A DNA stretch of 64,000 nt from Centroberyx gerrardi (taxonomy: Eukaryota; Chordata; Actinopteri; Beryciformes; Berycidae), in contig NC_136004.1 in assembly GCF_048128805.1 (NCBI RefSeq), forward strand, positions 24,991,333 through 25,055,332. The letters run 5' to 3'. Shown one piece after another: positions 16,667-30,043 of this stretch; the first letter of the stretch is position 1, and each line of letters begins with the position of its first letter. The notes under the pieces are model-generated. The model was not told the DNA's origin and did not search any database. It worked only from the letters and a program-made list of their open reading frames with translations. The translations under genes and the position numbers were made by a program.

Positions 16667-19443
16667 TGTAGAGCTCTGTCTCGGTCTCTCCTATTACTCC
16701 CACCTGTTTGGAAACAACACTCAAATTACAATCAGAGCAAAGAGGTGTGCAATAGCTTTTCAAAACAAAATTGCATGTCTGTCTCAAATAATCACTTCAC
16801 AAGTTAAAGCTTACATAAGTGGCAGCTGAAAATATGGCCATGGGCAACCAGTTTGCCCAGTGTTTTTGACTGCAGGGAACACAGGTGAAGGCTTCTCAAC
16901 ACTGCTACTGTACATAGCCTTCTGTTGTTGTATATATCATGATGTTTTAAACTGACTCATGTTGTTTATTGTGGTTACGTTGTTATTATTTATACAGACT
17001 TGCATACTGTTTTTGCCTCTTGGCCAGGTCGTCATTGTAAATGTGGATTGGTTAACTTTCTTGGTTAAATAAATAAACCTGGCTCTGCTCGGATTATGCA
17101 TAAAACTCGGTGCTGCAGTAAAGCATATTTGAACTAAGCTCTCCTCTGCAATGCTCTTTGACTGCACTGATGGTCGACTTTTTGTTGCCTTTACGTCTTT
17201 TGCACCGCCTGTATGTGACGATAGTCTACAGTTTGTATCTCCCACTAAACTCGTGCTGGGATTGGGAAACACATTTCTAGGGGATACAAATTTTGACACA
17301 CAACATCTCACGCGAGCAGAGGCAGTTGGTTGGATTTAATGCTTGCGAGCTAGGAAGTGACAGACTGTCAGCTGAGCGGATTGTCGAGAGGAGTGACCGC
17401 AAATAAGCTAAGTTAGCTAGTTAGCTGGCTAACTTAACGTTAACTTACTTAGCTTGTTTGCTGACGACGGACATTTGACATCTGCTTACCGCACAAACTA
17501 ATTCATTAGCAGGTTACATGAACAAAACGTATTACTTGTGTGGATAACAGTGCCGCTTGTAACACCGTGTCAACTTCCTCACCGGTCAGTCGGTGAATTC
17601 CTTATTCTTCATTCCTTAACAGTCACTTCTTTACCGGAGTCCTTATTCACTTTAACGTTACCGTGTTTGACCCTCCGCAGAAATCTAACTGTAATATCTA
17701 GAACCGAATTCCTTGACACTTCAAAGACTTTGATGTAGTTTTTGAGGGTGAAACAGAGTTGCCGAAAACGCGGCCATCAGCAGATCAGCTGCTTGTTTGA
17801 CGCAGCCGGTGACACCGGAAAAGCTTGCTGAGGGGGGACAACTAACTTAGCTGCATTTTTGAGAAAGGTTAATATAGAACCTCCTTGGGTATGTCAGGGT
17901 GCATTTAATGCTTTGCACTTCAACACAGTCTATCACATTTTTTAAATCGACAGGATCAGACAGCGCCTCTCAACTGCAGACAATCCAAAGTTTGGATTGG
18001 TTTTTGAGAAATGTGGTGTAATTTTATCACCTGTAGCTTCAGGTAGTAAGCTCCCCCTACAGTTTCCAAGGTTACACAAACAGGCTGTTGATGCATGGAA
18101 GTTGGCATTTAGCAATTATCTCCCTATACAAGTATCATATGGAATAACATGTGCTTCTCAGAAACAAGCTTATATTTATGAAGGAATGGTATGATAAGGG
18201 TATGATATTTGTTTCAGATTTGATAAACACTCATGGCGAGGTTATTGGTTAGGAGGATACAACAGAGTTGTGACCCTAAATCTTTCTTTTAAATGAAGCT
18301 AGGCCTTTCATTTTCAATGTCTGTCAAAAATAGAGTACCCTGACACGTTTCTGATACCCAGTAAAGTAAAAAAACGTTTTGAACACATTTTACTGGAAAT
18401 GAATGGTTTTGTTGAAAAGACAGTTAAGCCTTACAATCAATTTTCAACTTATCTTTATAATGTGTTTTTGCATGGAGGGCAGGGCAGGAGGTCGCCCAAC
18501 AGAATAACATTTTTAAAAGTATTTAAGGATCAGAAACATTATTTAATGTTTGTAAAATCAAAAGTCTTGAAGGATCAAGATAATTAATAAATGTATAATT
18601 TGTAGAGTGCATAACCTCCACAACTCTAGATGGCGATAGTGAGCTAGCACTGAGGTTCAGAGTCAGTGGGTGAGTGACATGCGGTGACATGGATATAATA
18701 CTTCCGTGTCGTTGTTTTTGTTGTTGTTGCATGGCTGCAGCCACATGATACTAGAGTGAAGACACTGGGGAGAAATTTTCGAGGGCTTCCCTGCCGAAAG
18801 GTTAGTGATGTTAAATTACATATTTGAGAAGACAAATGTCCAATTTCCCACGTTTACACAGATATCAAGACATTTAAAGACAACCAATTTGGAGCTTACA
18901 CCTCAACAAGAACACCCCGTAGACTGTATTTTTTGTAACTAGTCTCAGTGGAGAAGAGGCAGAGGAATACGTTTTTAGTCAACATCTATCGTATCATCTA
19001 TCTAAGTCGTGTAACAATGAGGGAAAAGGTTCAGGACGGCAACTTGATCCCTTCAGTCATCTGTGTTGGCCTATGTGTTTCATCAGCTGTGCGTGTGCCT
19101 AGTGTGGGATCTCCATCAACAGCCGTTTAGCAGTTTAAGTTTGTTTAATTGTTAGTGTGTGAAATAAAGTAATAAAAAAATCGCAGCCCCATGCATTTTA
19201 GATATCTCACATGTTAAATAAAATTTCAATCTGGTTAATCGTGCAGCCCTAATTCAAGATTGAGGAAAGTGTTAGGCTAGAGAAAATGAGAGACAGGGCT
19301 AGGAATTGTTGTCATGCTGCACTCTGTAAAGGTTAGGTGTATAGATATGTGTGTGTATGCATGCATGGTTATTTTTCTGCATATGCTATTAAACTGTTTG
19401 GTTACGGTTAATTCCCCGTTCCCACAGTACAGTTACCGGATTT
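16667..19443. other. Intergenic: rabgef1 5' region and unclassified spacer
   Basis: The rabgef1 promoter and 5' UTR should lie at the left, perhaps near 17340-17480, where the sequence is less AT-rich and contains GCTAGC-type stretches. From about 18000 to 19140 no gene model could be built. The region ends with the transposase ORF, which reads away on the plus strand. The open frames here (for example 16937-17311 minus and 17538-17738 plus) show no recognisable family. Confidence 0.4.
19150..19251. repeat. Solo end of a hAT-type element
   Basis: The stretch ends in GTTAATCGTGCAGCCCTA, a very common terminal sequence of fish hAT elements with a TAGGGCTGCA inverted repeat. No matching left end was found in the preceding 2 kb, so this is a truncated remnant. 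It lies about 190 bases upstream of the transposase ORF but is a different transposon type. Confidence 0.45.
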
Positions 19444-20694
19444 ATGCATTTGCAGATGCCTAACATCCGGCAGATGGCCAAGAGGGAGAGGAAGACGCAG
19501 CAGTGGGCCCCGGCAGCAATGGAGCAGGCCATCGAAGAGGTGCGGGCGGGCAGGTGCAGTGCCAGGCAGGCAGCCAAGGTCTTCAAGGTGCCCAAGTCCA
19601 GCCTGTGTGACAGACTCAGTGGAAAGGTGACTTCTGGCTGCCACATCGGCCGGAGCACCTACCTGTCCACTGAAGACGAGAATTCCCTGGTGGACTACTG
19701 GTTGTACTCCGCCAGCCACGGGTTTCCAGTGACGAAGCCACAGGTCCTGGCCCACGCTCTGGCCATCTACAACCTCCGCCACCCGGACGACCCAAAGACC
19801 ACCCTTGGCCAGACGTGGTGGATAAATTTCCGGGAGAGGCACCACCACCGCCTCGGGACCCTGGACGTCATTGACCGTGGTAAGGCGGCCTGCACCAAGA
19901 CGGGACCCATAGAAGACTACTTCCACCTGCTTTCCAAAATCATGGAGGAGCACGGGTTGAGGGAAAAACCCCGTCAGATTTACAGCTGTGACAAGACAGG
20001 GTTTCTGGTGGTTAACGTGTCCCGGGCGACAAAACATGCCAACAAGCTGGTTGAGGAAACGAGGGAGTGCATTACTGTCCTTGCCTGCTTCAATGCAGCT
20101 GGGGAGGACGTCCCCCCTTTTATCGTCTATAAGGGGACCTACCCAGTGGGACCATACAACAAGGAGGGCGTCCCCCACTCCCTCTATGGGAAGTCGCCGG
20201 CAGGACACTTGGACTCTACACTCTTTAGGAAATGGTTTGTCAAACATTTCCTGAAGTATGCCACACAGCAGCGCCCGCTGTTGCTCGTCTTGGACGGCCA
20301 CCAGTTACACCTGGATCCTGAGCTGGTCCGGGCCGCACAGAGGGAGGGAGTCTTCCTCCTGTGCCTGCCGCCTTGTACCTCTCACATCCTGCAGCCGCTG
20401 GATGTGAATTTCTTTGTACCCTTGAAGACAGATTTCGTCAGACTCATGGGACCTCTGTCTGTTGTTTCCAAGAAGGACTTTTCAGTGGTTTTCAGACACT
20501 CATACCAGAGGGTAAAGGATCGGCGGCGGGTGGAGGCAGGATTCAGGAACTGTGGTCTTTACCCTTTGGATCCCACGGCCGTTGACTGTTTGCAGGTCAA
20601 AGAGGACGCCTCTCCAGGCCCGCCTGCTGCTGCACCTTCACCCAGGCGTCCACCTGTTCCAGTCGAGGCCCCACTGCAATTATTTTCTCCTTAG
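19444..20694 (+). CDS. pogo-family (Tc1/mariner superfamily) DDE transposase, uninterrupted ORF, 416 aa
   Basis: One exon-like ORF, GC-rich against AT-rich flanks. Residues about 18-65 form a Pipsqueak-type helix-turn-helix (ARQAAKVFKVPKSSLCDRLSG). Residues about 70-145 resemble the CENP-B-type DNA-binding half. Residues about 170-350 are the DDE_1 catalytic domain, with Asp183 (SCDKTGF), Asp284 (LVLDGHQLHL) and Asp320 (QPLDVNFF), so the triad is complete with 35 residues between the last two. Other family marks include PPFIVYKG and a Pro-rich tail. Known members cut and paste DNA at TA sites; several were domesticated as host proteins (the CENP-B, Jerky, POGK and TIGD groups). No terminal inverted repeats or TA duplication were found by eye. 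It may be an old transposon with a preserved ORF or a domesticated gene. A TTTGCAG acceptor-like motif ends just before the second Met (19456), so a spliced start is possible. Confidence 0.85.
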   Translation: MHLQMPNIRQMAKRERKTQQWAPAAMEQAIEEVRAGRCSARQAAKVFKVPKSSLCDRLSGKVTSGCHIGRSTYLSTEDENSLVDYWLYSASHGFPVTKPQVLAHALAIYNLRHPDDPKTTLGQTWWINFRERHHHRLGTLDVIDRGKAACTKTGPIEDYFHLLSKIMEEHGLREKPRQIYSCDKTGFLVVNVSRATKHANKLVEETRECITVLACFNAAGEDVPPFIVYKGTYPVGPYNKEGVPHSLYGKSPAGHLDSTLFRKWFVKHFLKYATQQRPLLLVLDGHQLHLDPELVRAAQREGVFLLCLPPCTSHILQPLDVNFFVPLKTDFVRLMGPLSVVSKKDFSVVFRHSYQRVKDRRRVEAGFRNCGLYPLDPTAVDCLQVKEDASPGPPAAAPSPRRPPVPVEAPLQLFSP

Positions 20695-22243
20695 TTGGGT
20701 GTCATTTAACATTTTCAAATTTCATATCATTGTTCTTCCATGTGGTATGTTAATGGTTTTTTTTACTCCTCTCGCAAATATCTTCTACCCTTCCAATGTC
20801 ACAAGTTTTGAATCACTAGGAGACTACAAACACACTCAATAAGTCACTAGAAGTCCATTCATTTCCTATAGAGCTGAGCAACCAGGGAAACTTGTCTGAT
20901 GTGTGGATGGTGAACAAGCTTGTCGACCAAGAAAACTTGGCCACAGCTGAACATTGGCCGCCGAATCAGATTTCCACGCTTTCTTGTTTCTGTACCAATG
21001 TGATTTAGTTTCAGTGAGTAGTTTTAGTGGAAAATAGTCAATTTTTGATTAATACTACCCAATGAGTGCTTGCTAGCTAACTATATTAACTCGATTACAT
21101 CAAAGTGATGTAATGTTACCAAAGGCAATATCAAAGCAGCAAAAATACATGATTTGACTGTCAAAACTTTGTAGCTGCAGGAGACGACTACATAGATGCA
21201 ATCAGAGCCTCTCACACCGCCTTCAATAAGTCAGAATAGAGCCACTCATCAACCAGTTGCTCGCAGTGTGAACGCACATCAGTTGTCTAGTAAGTTAAAT
21301 ACGATGATTTGGTGCACTTTTTGGTGATGTCCACCTTCCTTTCTTGACAAATGCTTTATAGTGTACATTGTCTTTGTGTTCCTCTGCATTTCTACAAAAA
21401 TCCTATGTTCAAATAAAAAGTAATGGACGCATATTTGGCTTGCTTTTTTCTTTGATCTCTGTTTGGCAGGTGACACAATGTATTCAGAAAATTGACATTT
21501 GTGTAAAACACATGAAAATCCTAGTCAAAACTAGGTATACATTTTTTTAATAATGAAAAACAAAGCTGTATAGTTTTAGTCATTTTAAACATCAAAATAT
21601 TTAATTATACAGTGAGTATTAATAATGTATATAAAAATGTATGTCTACTTTTGAAATAGGCTGTATATGGCATCTTCTAAAGGTCTATATAACTACACAT
21701 ATATGGGTGAAAAGGACATTTTAGGAAAACAATTTTCTTTTCTTTTACTATTCTTTGTTTTCACTTTAGTACTAATCACAACGCTTCAAGGGTTCGTCAA
21801 TAAGGGCTTTATTTTGAAAAGTTTGACCGGAAGACGTATTTTTTTCTGGCTGACTTTACACGCGTCCTCCCCTCTGCCCAGCAACGGTAACTAGGCAACA
21901 AGATGCTTTGCAAAAGACGTGGAAGTGCTGGTTGAGGTTGATCCCATACATACCTAGCTAGATAGCTTTGTAAAATCTACTATTTTAATCGAACATTAGA
22001 ATTTAGCGCATTACGGAAGCGTTGATGCTGTATTAATGGTTTTTTGGTCAATTTAATATTTTAAACTGTTGTAACGTTACTTTTTACTCTTTTGCCATGC
22101 ATCTGGTTAGCGTTAGCCAGCAGTTAACTTAGCTAGCTAACATAGCGAACTTAGCATTGAAGCAGGGTAGTCAACTGAAGAGCAGCAGAATCAGAAACTG
22201 TGACATTAATCGGTCCAAAAGGTGAAGTGTGTGGTTAGTTATC
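20695..22243. other. Intergenic: after the transposase, up to cfap251
   Basis: The sequence is AT-rich without a supported gene. The right-hand 400 bases contain the probable cfap251 promoter and 5' UTR, including the half-site cluster listed separately. Inverted ends matching sequence upstream of the transposase ORF were not seen. The open frames at 21279-21476, 21368-21550 and 21667-21894 have no known features. Confidence 0.4.
21880..21899. promoter_or_regulatory. Cluster of three RGYAAC half-sites upstream of cfap251
   Basis: The run AGCAAC, GGTAAC, (TA), GGCAAC contains three RGYAAC motifs in direct orientation, about 345 bases before the cfap251 start codon. RGYAAC is the half-site of the X-box bound by RFX factors that drive ciliary genes. 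A classical X-box is an inverted pair, which is not present here, so an RFX role is inference. Confidence 0.35.
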
Positions 22244-25200
22244 ATGTCAGATGCTGGAGCTGAGAAAAATGAGCCATTGACAAGCCGTGAAGAGGAAGAG
22301 CAACAAGACACAGGCAGTGTGGAGGAGGGCAGGCATCCAGACAGCGATGAAGAGGAGCAGAGCAGTGAGGAGAGAGAGGAGAGTGTTGGAGGGAGGATTG
22401 GGGAAACGGAGACAGATCAGCCCAACATGACCGGGGATTCAGTCTCTAAAGTCTACACTGCAACCACAGAGACACTGTTGCCAAAGGAGAAGATAACTCA
22501 TGCTAGAGCACACGCATTGGTAAATAAGTATATCTTGTTATTGTCAGTTCAAGCTAAAATGTATGTGTAAATTTGTATCTTGACGCTGTACAGAGGTCCA
22601 GGAAAGAATTTCACCTCAAACAAAATGCCTATCATAGCAAGCTATATTTGGCCTTTCACTGGCTTGTGACTCAACTGTGAATTTGTTAATCGTCCAGACA
22701 CTGGAATGGGTCTTTGGGATGAATCACGTCCTTCCTGTCTTCAGTCTGCAGGACCACGATCAGCTAGTGATCCTGTATGCCGGCACCCATGTTGGTGTCA
22801 TATACAATCACACCTCAACCTCCCAGCACTTACTTCAGGTAAAAATCACCTTCAGCTTCAGTTTTTTGACTTGCTAAACCTGAGGAATCTGTAATTAGAG
22901 GGAGTTCCGATTGAAGTCAGTGCTATGGATAGTCTGCATAGTTCTGGATAATGATTGATAATCACAATGTGTGGGTGTCAATGTAGATTTTATATAGCCT
23001 ATACTCATCGTTAGAAATCATTCTCTGTAGGGTCATGGCAGCCCCATCACTTGTTTGTGTGTGAGTGAAGACAGACGCTGGCTCGTAACAGGAGACACAG
23101 GGCAGAAAAGCCTGGTTATCATCTGGGACTCCTACTCTGGGTAATGCTCGATTCTACATTCTACATTCTCAATTCGATGCTTTATTTATACATTTTTGTT
23201 CTTGATTCTAACCACACATATGACAAATGTTCCAGTATTCCTGTGCATACGATGTTTGATTGCCACCCTGAGGGGGGAGTCGTAGCTTTGGCGTTGTCAA
23301 AGGACAGCAAACATCTGGTGACTCTCGGGGCCGGAGAAGTTCAGGTGAGTGTGACAATATGGCTGGTCTAGACAGATTCACTGAAATACTTAAAACAGTG
23401 TAAACACCAAACAGTGTTGACATATTTTATTTCTGCTCTTGTCTTAGTTGCATAGTTTAGTCTATATTTGTGTACATAAACAATCAAGGAACAAAGTGAG
23501 TCAAGATTATGATCGGTGGTGTCATCAAGCAACACTTTTTGATCCTGCTACATTGATGATGAATAGAAGACAGACTTTGTGGACTCTGACAGTACTTACA
23601 GTGATTTTGAAGTGGGGTCCATACTTTTTCTCCGGAGCTGTTCACACCTCCATAAAATGAATCTTTTTTGAGTGTCACAGCACCAGCAAACACTGTGTGA
23701 CTGCATAGTTTCTTACATTTTACACGGGACAGTTCCAAAAAGTGTCTCTCATTCACAATATTGATTGAACTGTCCACTATCAAAGGGATAACATAGGTGA
23801 ATTCTATTGTAGAGTGGAATTAATGTTAAAATTATTTGAATGAAACTCACTTCAATTCAGTAAGCATTAAACAGTAAACATTATGTACTTTATACACTTC
23901 TCTCTTCATTACACACTTTTGTCTTTCTAGAGCAAAGCTTTTTAGAGTAAATTTTCAGTGTTGACATGTGAAATGCCTTACATACAGTATATGCTAGTTG
24001 ATAGTGACCAGAGTGATCTTTTCACAGCGTGTGTGTATTTGGGATTGGACAAATGGAACAGAAAAGCCTCTGTGGTTTTCTGAACTCAGTTCTAAACATG
24101 GTTTTCAAGTAAGTCATATTTTTATCTTAGTTTTACATTTAATTTTCATGTAAGTGTGTGGACATGGTGTCCGTGAGATGAAATGTTCTGATTTGAGTTT
24201 TTTTTCAGAATTACATCATTTTTAATCCAAATGATAGCACTCAGCTGCTCAGCAGCAGTGATAGCCAAGTGTTGTTTTACGAAAGGGTAAGTGCCACTGT
24301 TCTCTTCCCTTTCCTTTGTGGGCCTAATACAGTTGTTAAGTGTTTGTACAGAGTGCAATAATCAGCCATTCTATTTTCAGAGCCAGGGGAGTCTGGAATA
24401 CTTTGCCCCGAGCCTTGACAACAAGGTAGATATTCATCAAAATTTTATAGAAGATGTCATTGAATTGCCAGAGATGGTTTTGTCTTTTATGGCAATCAGT
24501 AATTTCATGATTAGTTTACTCTGTTCCATCTGCCCACCAGTGCATTGCAATGATGCAACCACCAATGGATTTGTTCTCATTAACTCACCCTCTTCACTGG
24601 TGTCTCTCCTGACCTTTCTCAGACTTTCAGCAGGGTTGTGGGCTCACTCAGCCAGTCGGTGTTTCACTGGAAGCCGCTCCAGGCCCTGACAGCCACTGCA
24701 GCAGGTAACCTTGTGCTGTGGGATATGATGAAAGACTCTGCTGCAAGCCACAGCCTCATCAGAAAGGCCATTAAGCTCGTCCCCCTCCAGAGAGATCCGA
24801 TCACTGTGCTCACCACAACTGACAGGTGTTCAGAGACAGAAATGTTCATAGTTAATGCATTGTATATGTACCATGTAAATATTGGTCTCTAATCTTTGCT
24901 TGTGTGTTCTTTAATTTCACAGCTGCATCGTAACAGGTGACACACAAGGCCATATAAAATTTTATGATGAAAACTTCAAGCTCCTCAGCTGGTACGGTGA
25001 ATTCAGCCTGGACGCTATTGCATCCATCTCCTTTTCCAAAGAGTGCGCATCCAGTTGTACACAGGGATACCTGGGGGACTGCACTCTGGAGGCCAAACCA
25101 TTCGTTATCAGGTATAAGAAATATACCATGTTATGTCGCCAGTATAAACTGGCAAAACTGTATCACACAGCAAAATAACCAACCCCAAAAAGTGCTTGTC

Positions 25201-28200
25201 ACCAAACTTACTAAGCTGACCCCTCTCTCTTCCTGCAGGAACTTTGTTGTGTCCACAGTCAGCTCAACAGTAGTACATGTGAATGCAGAGGGTGGCGTGC
25301 CTCAGATCCTGTTACATGAACATTGTGAGCCTCTGCATGCAGTGGCCTGCCATCCCAAACAGCCAGTTGTTGTCATGGGCAGCCACAGTGGCATTTTAAA
25401 GATGTGGGACTATAACAGCAAACTGACCATCACCAGCAGGGTCTTTGAGACAGAGAAGGAGATTCAGTATATCGCCTTTGACCCCCAAGGTAACCCTCCA
25501 TATGCTTCTGTTTGTCTTTGACGTTACAACAAACAAATGGCATTAATTTATCATTACATTCTGCAATGTAAGAGCCACTGTCTGTGTCTCTGAACAGGAT
25601 TTTACCTGGCTGTTGGCTTTGGCAGTGGAGCTCTCCACATACTGGATCCTTGTACTTTACAGGGCGATTCAGAAGAATGTTTCAGTTACACTCAAGACAG
25701 CATCCATCACATCGCTTTCTCCTTAGACTCCACTTATCTTGCCACTGCGGTGAGCAAATCCTTCTTATTTATTCTAGACTTCCGTCAATGTAATAGGTCT
25801 GAAATTAGTTACTGGCTTTATTTGCTTAGTTGATTTGTGTGACGGGTTCTGATTTTGTGAGACTGAGCAATATCTCCACAAAGATGCACATGCTGAAATC
25901 TGAGAAGATTTTGTTACAATAATACAGTGCAATAGAATTTAGTAACAACAGTATCGACAAGCTTTCTTGCAGTTCTGAAAAACTATTTGTTCAAACATGA
26001 GGTGTTTAGCAAACAAAGCTGAACAGACAGTGAATGTATGCCACAGTAATCAATACACTTGAAATTCAGATTGGGCTCAGATTGTGTCACATTAGGCACT
26101 TTGCAGGACTTGTTTAGGATTTAGAAAACGGGTTGTTGCTCTGATTGTAGATTGCAAAACTATAGCTATATACAAATAATATACTTTGTGAGTTTTCATA
26201 ACTTAAAGTATGACATATTTGATTTTTTGTCCTTGCTCTGATGCCACTGTCAGGATGCTGGGAAAGCAGTGACGGTGTTGCGCTTGCAGACCGATAATGG
26301 GTTGCTGCGCTGGAAGTATGTAGGCAGACACCACTCCCACTACAAGCCCGTCACAGACCTTCTGTTTGGGGTGCACCTGGACAGCACCCAGCCCAGACTG
26401 CTTTCTCTGGGTACGGACCGCAGACTGGTGAGTCCCCTTTAGGACTTTGTGGACTCTCTTATGCCTTTGTTCTTTATTCCAACTAGTCAGCACGCACCTA
26501 GTCTGACATTTCTGAATCTGTGTGTGTGTGGGACTGCGTAACAGGTGGAGTATGATCTGGACCACAGCGATAAGGACCAGCTGCTGATCTTAAGCTCAGA
26601 GCACATTGAGCAAAGCGCTGTGCCCACTTGCATGGCTTGGTACCCGCCCCTCACCACAGAGCAGTTTCTCCTCACTGCCTCGGACCAATACAAGATGAAG
26701 CTTTTCAACAGCACTACCAAGATGTGCAGGTCTGTCAAATGCTTCAACAAGATAATCATTTATGAGTAATGCAGTTCTCTGATTCTCGCCACTGTCAATA
26801 CTAGAAAAATTGATCTTGTGTATTTTTCACAGAAAGACTCTCCTTGGCCCAACATATGGCTCTCCAGTTGAGAAAATAGTGGTTCTTCCCATGTCTAAGG
26901 AACATGACACAAACTCTTACTACCTGGCGTACATCACAAAGGACAAGGTCGGTGTTTTTTTAACTAACCTGGTTCATATAGTTCGAATTGATTTGTTATT
27001 CAATTGCTCGATTATGGCTCAGTGTCGTGGTCAGTTGAGTATTTGTGAATTTAGTCAGATTGAATTTAATACATTGTAATTTTAATTGAAAATCAAAATA
27101 GAAGTAGTAACTTGAATTTCTATTGAATGAAATCCAAATTAAATTTCAGGGAAAATCAAACGATTCATTAGATTATGGCATCCACACCTAGAAAGCCTCT
27201 ATAGGTTAAGTCAGGGAAGTGTGAGGGAAATGTGCTAAAATAAATAAATGCTTTTTAATTTCCATAAATTAAGTTGTGCCTCCTTAAAGCAAAATGGTGA
27301 AATGTCAATATTAGGGATGGGACGATATGCTTATCTCACGATACGATTCGATACACGATATTGGTTTCACGATTCAATACAACCACGATACGATGTAATA
27401 AATAAAAGTTCATTGACAACAAAGTATGACTGTGCAGAATTATGTTTATATGTGAGCCACAAATCTTTCTAGCAATGGCATTGGCTTGCTAGAATGTAAA
27501 CAACAATGTAAAAATGTCATTACAAAGTGTATATAATCACTGGAGAGCTTGTGAAAATAATTATTGTCACATTTTTGTATTGCAATATATTGAATTTGGA
27601 TATATTGTCCCATCCCTAGTCAATATCAAAATGAGTTGGTGAACTGAACTGGAATTTTCAGTCATATGCACAACTCACTCCTGTATTGAGCCCGATGCTG
27701 TTCCACAAGACACAGTAATTCTGATTATTGATGTTATGAGTCAGAATGTTTTGTTTTTCTTCAAGGTGGGTCTCCAGGTTTTGCCCCTCGACGGAAACCC
27801 CTACAAATCCAGTGCCTTGATTTGCCATCCGACAGGCGTGTCTGCTGTGGCCTGCTCCTACGACGGTCGATTTGTTTTCACCGCCGGGGGATCCGACTCC
27901 ACCGTCTTATCGTGGGAGATTAGCCGAAAGTAAGGGTTAATGTACCAACCTGGGAAACAGAAGGCATGTACGGGCAGCTTACTCATGTTTTCTGCAGTTA
28001 ATAGTCTCTAAGTTGTTTTCTTGTTGTGAACACAGTGCTTTGGAGGCGGCAGCCACCCTGGGAGGAAAGGACCTGGTGCCCTTCTACACTCTTTTAGAGG
28101 GAGGGAGAGAAGGGGAGTTCTACAGAGTGAGTCAAAACTTTCTCCATCACATTTTGATCGCTATTAGTTTCATATTGGAACTGGTTTAATCCCATTCCCG

Positions 28201-30011
28201 AGAACAGCTGAGTCTGTTTTATTGAACAGCCACTAATTACTCCCATAGCTAGAAATTAGAAACATTTGTCCTATTTCCTAATCTGGTTATGGTTGTGCAT
28301 TAAGTGTTTGCATTTTGATTTAGTTTGTTTTCAGAATTAGTTTCTTAGTTTTAGATTTGTTTTTTTCAGAAATATTTGGTTTTACAGAGTTTAGTTTCAA
28401 TTTACATTTTAGTATTTCAGCGGCCAATGTGCTGATAGAACCTGATTTCTCTACACACTGACAGAGAATTACATTTGGACTGGTATAATATGTACCAGTT
28501 AGTTGATCTGATGTTTCCAGCAATTTATGTTGATTTCTGTTTTACTTCTATTTGTTTTGAAGGCAAAGATAATAGTTTCAGTTTTGTCACTTTGTCACTC
28601 TGTCAACTTTTCAGAGGCATTTCTGTTGGCAAAGCCTTTGATTCTGACCTTTTCTGCCTTTAGGAAATGGAGGACTTTTTCTATTACTGCCAACTACGTA
28701 ATCAAGGCATCGACTCCATGGAGGAGCGACAGGTGTCTACCAAAATTCCCCTGGCACAGGTGCCTTTTGTAATGAGGGCTCTAGGCTTCTTCCCTACGGA
28801 GCAAGAGGTACAGTGTGTATAAATGAAGTTGAAGATGTGCTTCTTTAGCGAATCTGTCAGCAGAGTCCTTTTATGTAACTTCATCTGACCATAAAAACAG
28901 ATTGTAGTCTAACTTTTCGCACCTCACTTATGTAATAATGACACTCAATACATTCACAGAATACCTACAAAAGTACATCATCGTAGTCAATGAATCTTCA
29001 TTTTATTTTCGCCAGCTAGAAGACATGCAGAATGAGGTCAAGTTCAGCAGGTATGCCGAAACTGGACAATACGTGACCAACATAAACCTGGAGGAGTTCA
29101 TCAAGCTGTACGTCAACCACCGGCCAGCCTTCGGCATCTCCAGCGACGAGCTCAGTCAGGCTTTTCACGTCCTGGGCGACTGCGATCGGACGGGAGAGCC
29201 TGCGCTGCAGAGACACCAACTGCTGGAGCTTCTTCAGGTCAGAGGTACGCTGCGAGCCAATAAGTCAGAACAGGCGTGATTTAGCTCAGTCTGCCTGTTT
29301 TCATGTGGGAGGCTGAATTTCTGTGACACGATGACCGCTTTTTAGTCAGATTAATCAGGATCTTCTATTCTCACGTCAGCATACAGCAGAGGTGTGACCA
29401 AGTCAACTTTGCTCGAGTCCCAAGTCAGTCTCAAGTCTAAATGTAGAACACCAAGTCAAGTCCAAGTCAAGTCCATGTCATTAATGTCAAGTCTCAAGTC
29501 TAAATGTAGAACACCAAGTCAAGTCAGAACATATCAAGACTCCAGTATCAATTTAATATCTTAAAGAAAACAAAATATCTAGGACTTTTCAATGCAATAT
29601 GGTTTTAATAGGATAAAAACTTGGTAAGAGCATCATGAAGTCAAAGTCAAGTCCGAAGTCACCAGAACCCAAGTCAAGTCTCAAGTCAAGTCTCAAGCAA
29701 TTAAAAATGTGACTTGAGTCTGACTCGAGTCCAAGTCATGTGACTCGAGTCCCCACCTCTGGCATACAGACCATATATTTCATTTTAAACTGCAACTGCA
29801 TCATTTCGATATGGTCTTCGACAGGGGAACACATGACCGAGGATGAGGTGGCGGAGTGTTTTACTACACTTTTAGGCCTCGGTGCAGAAGGCGAAAGATC
29901 TGGGCCTGACGCCAGTGGATTGGAAAGTATGTAAACAATCAGTAACAATAAAGTCATAACCTAAATATTTAGATGTTGAAATCCATCCATCACCTTTTGA
30001 TGTGTGTGTGT

Positions 30012-30043
<32 letters not shown>

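Noticed and set aside
19408-20301. 297-codon open frame on the minus strand opposite the transposase
   Set aside because: It is the mirror frame of a GC-rich coding sequence; the plus strand carries recognisable HTH and DDE motifs and the minus translation has none.
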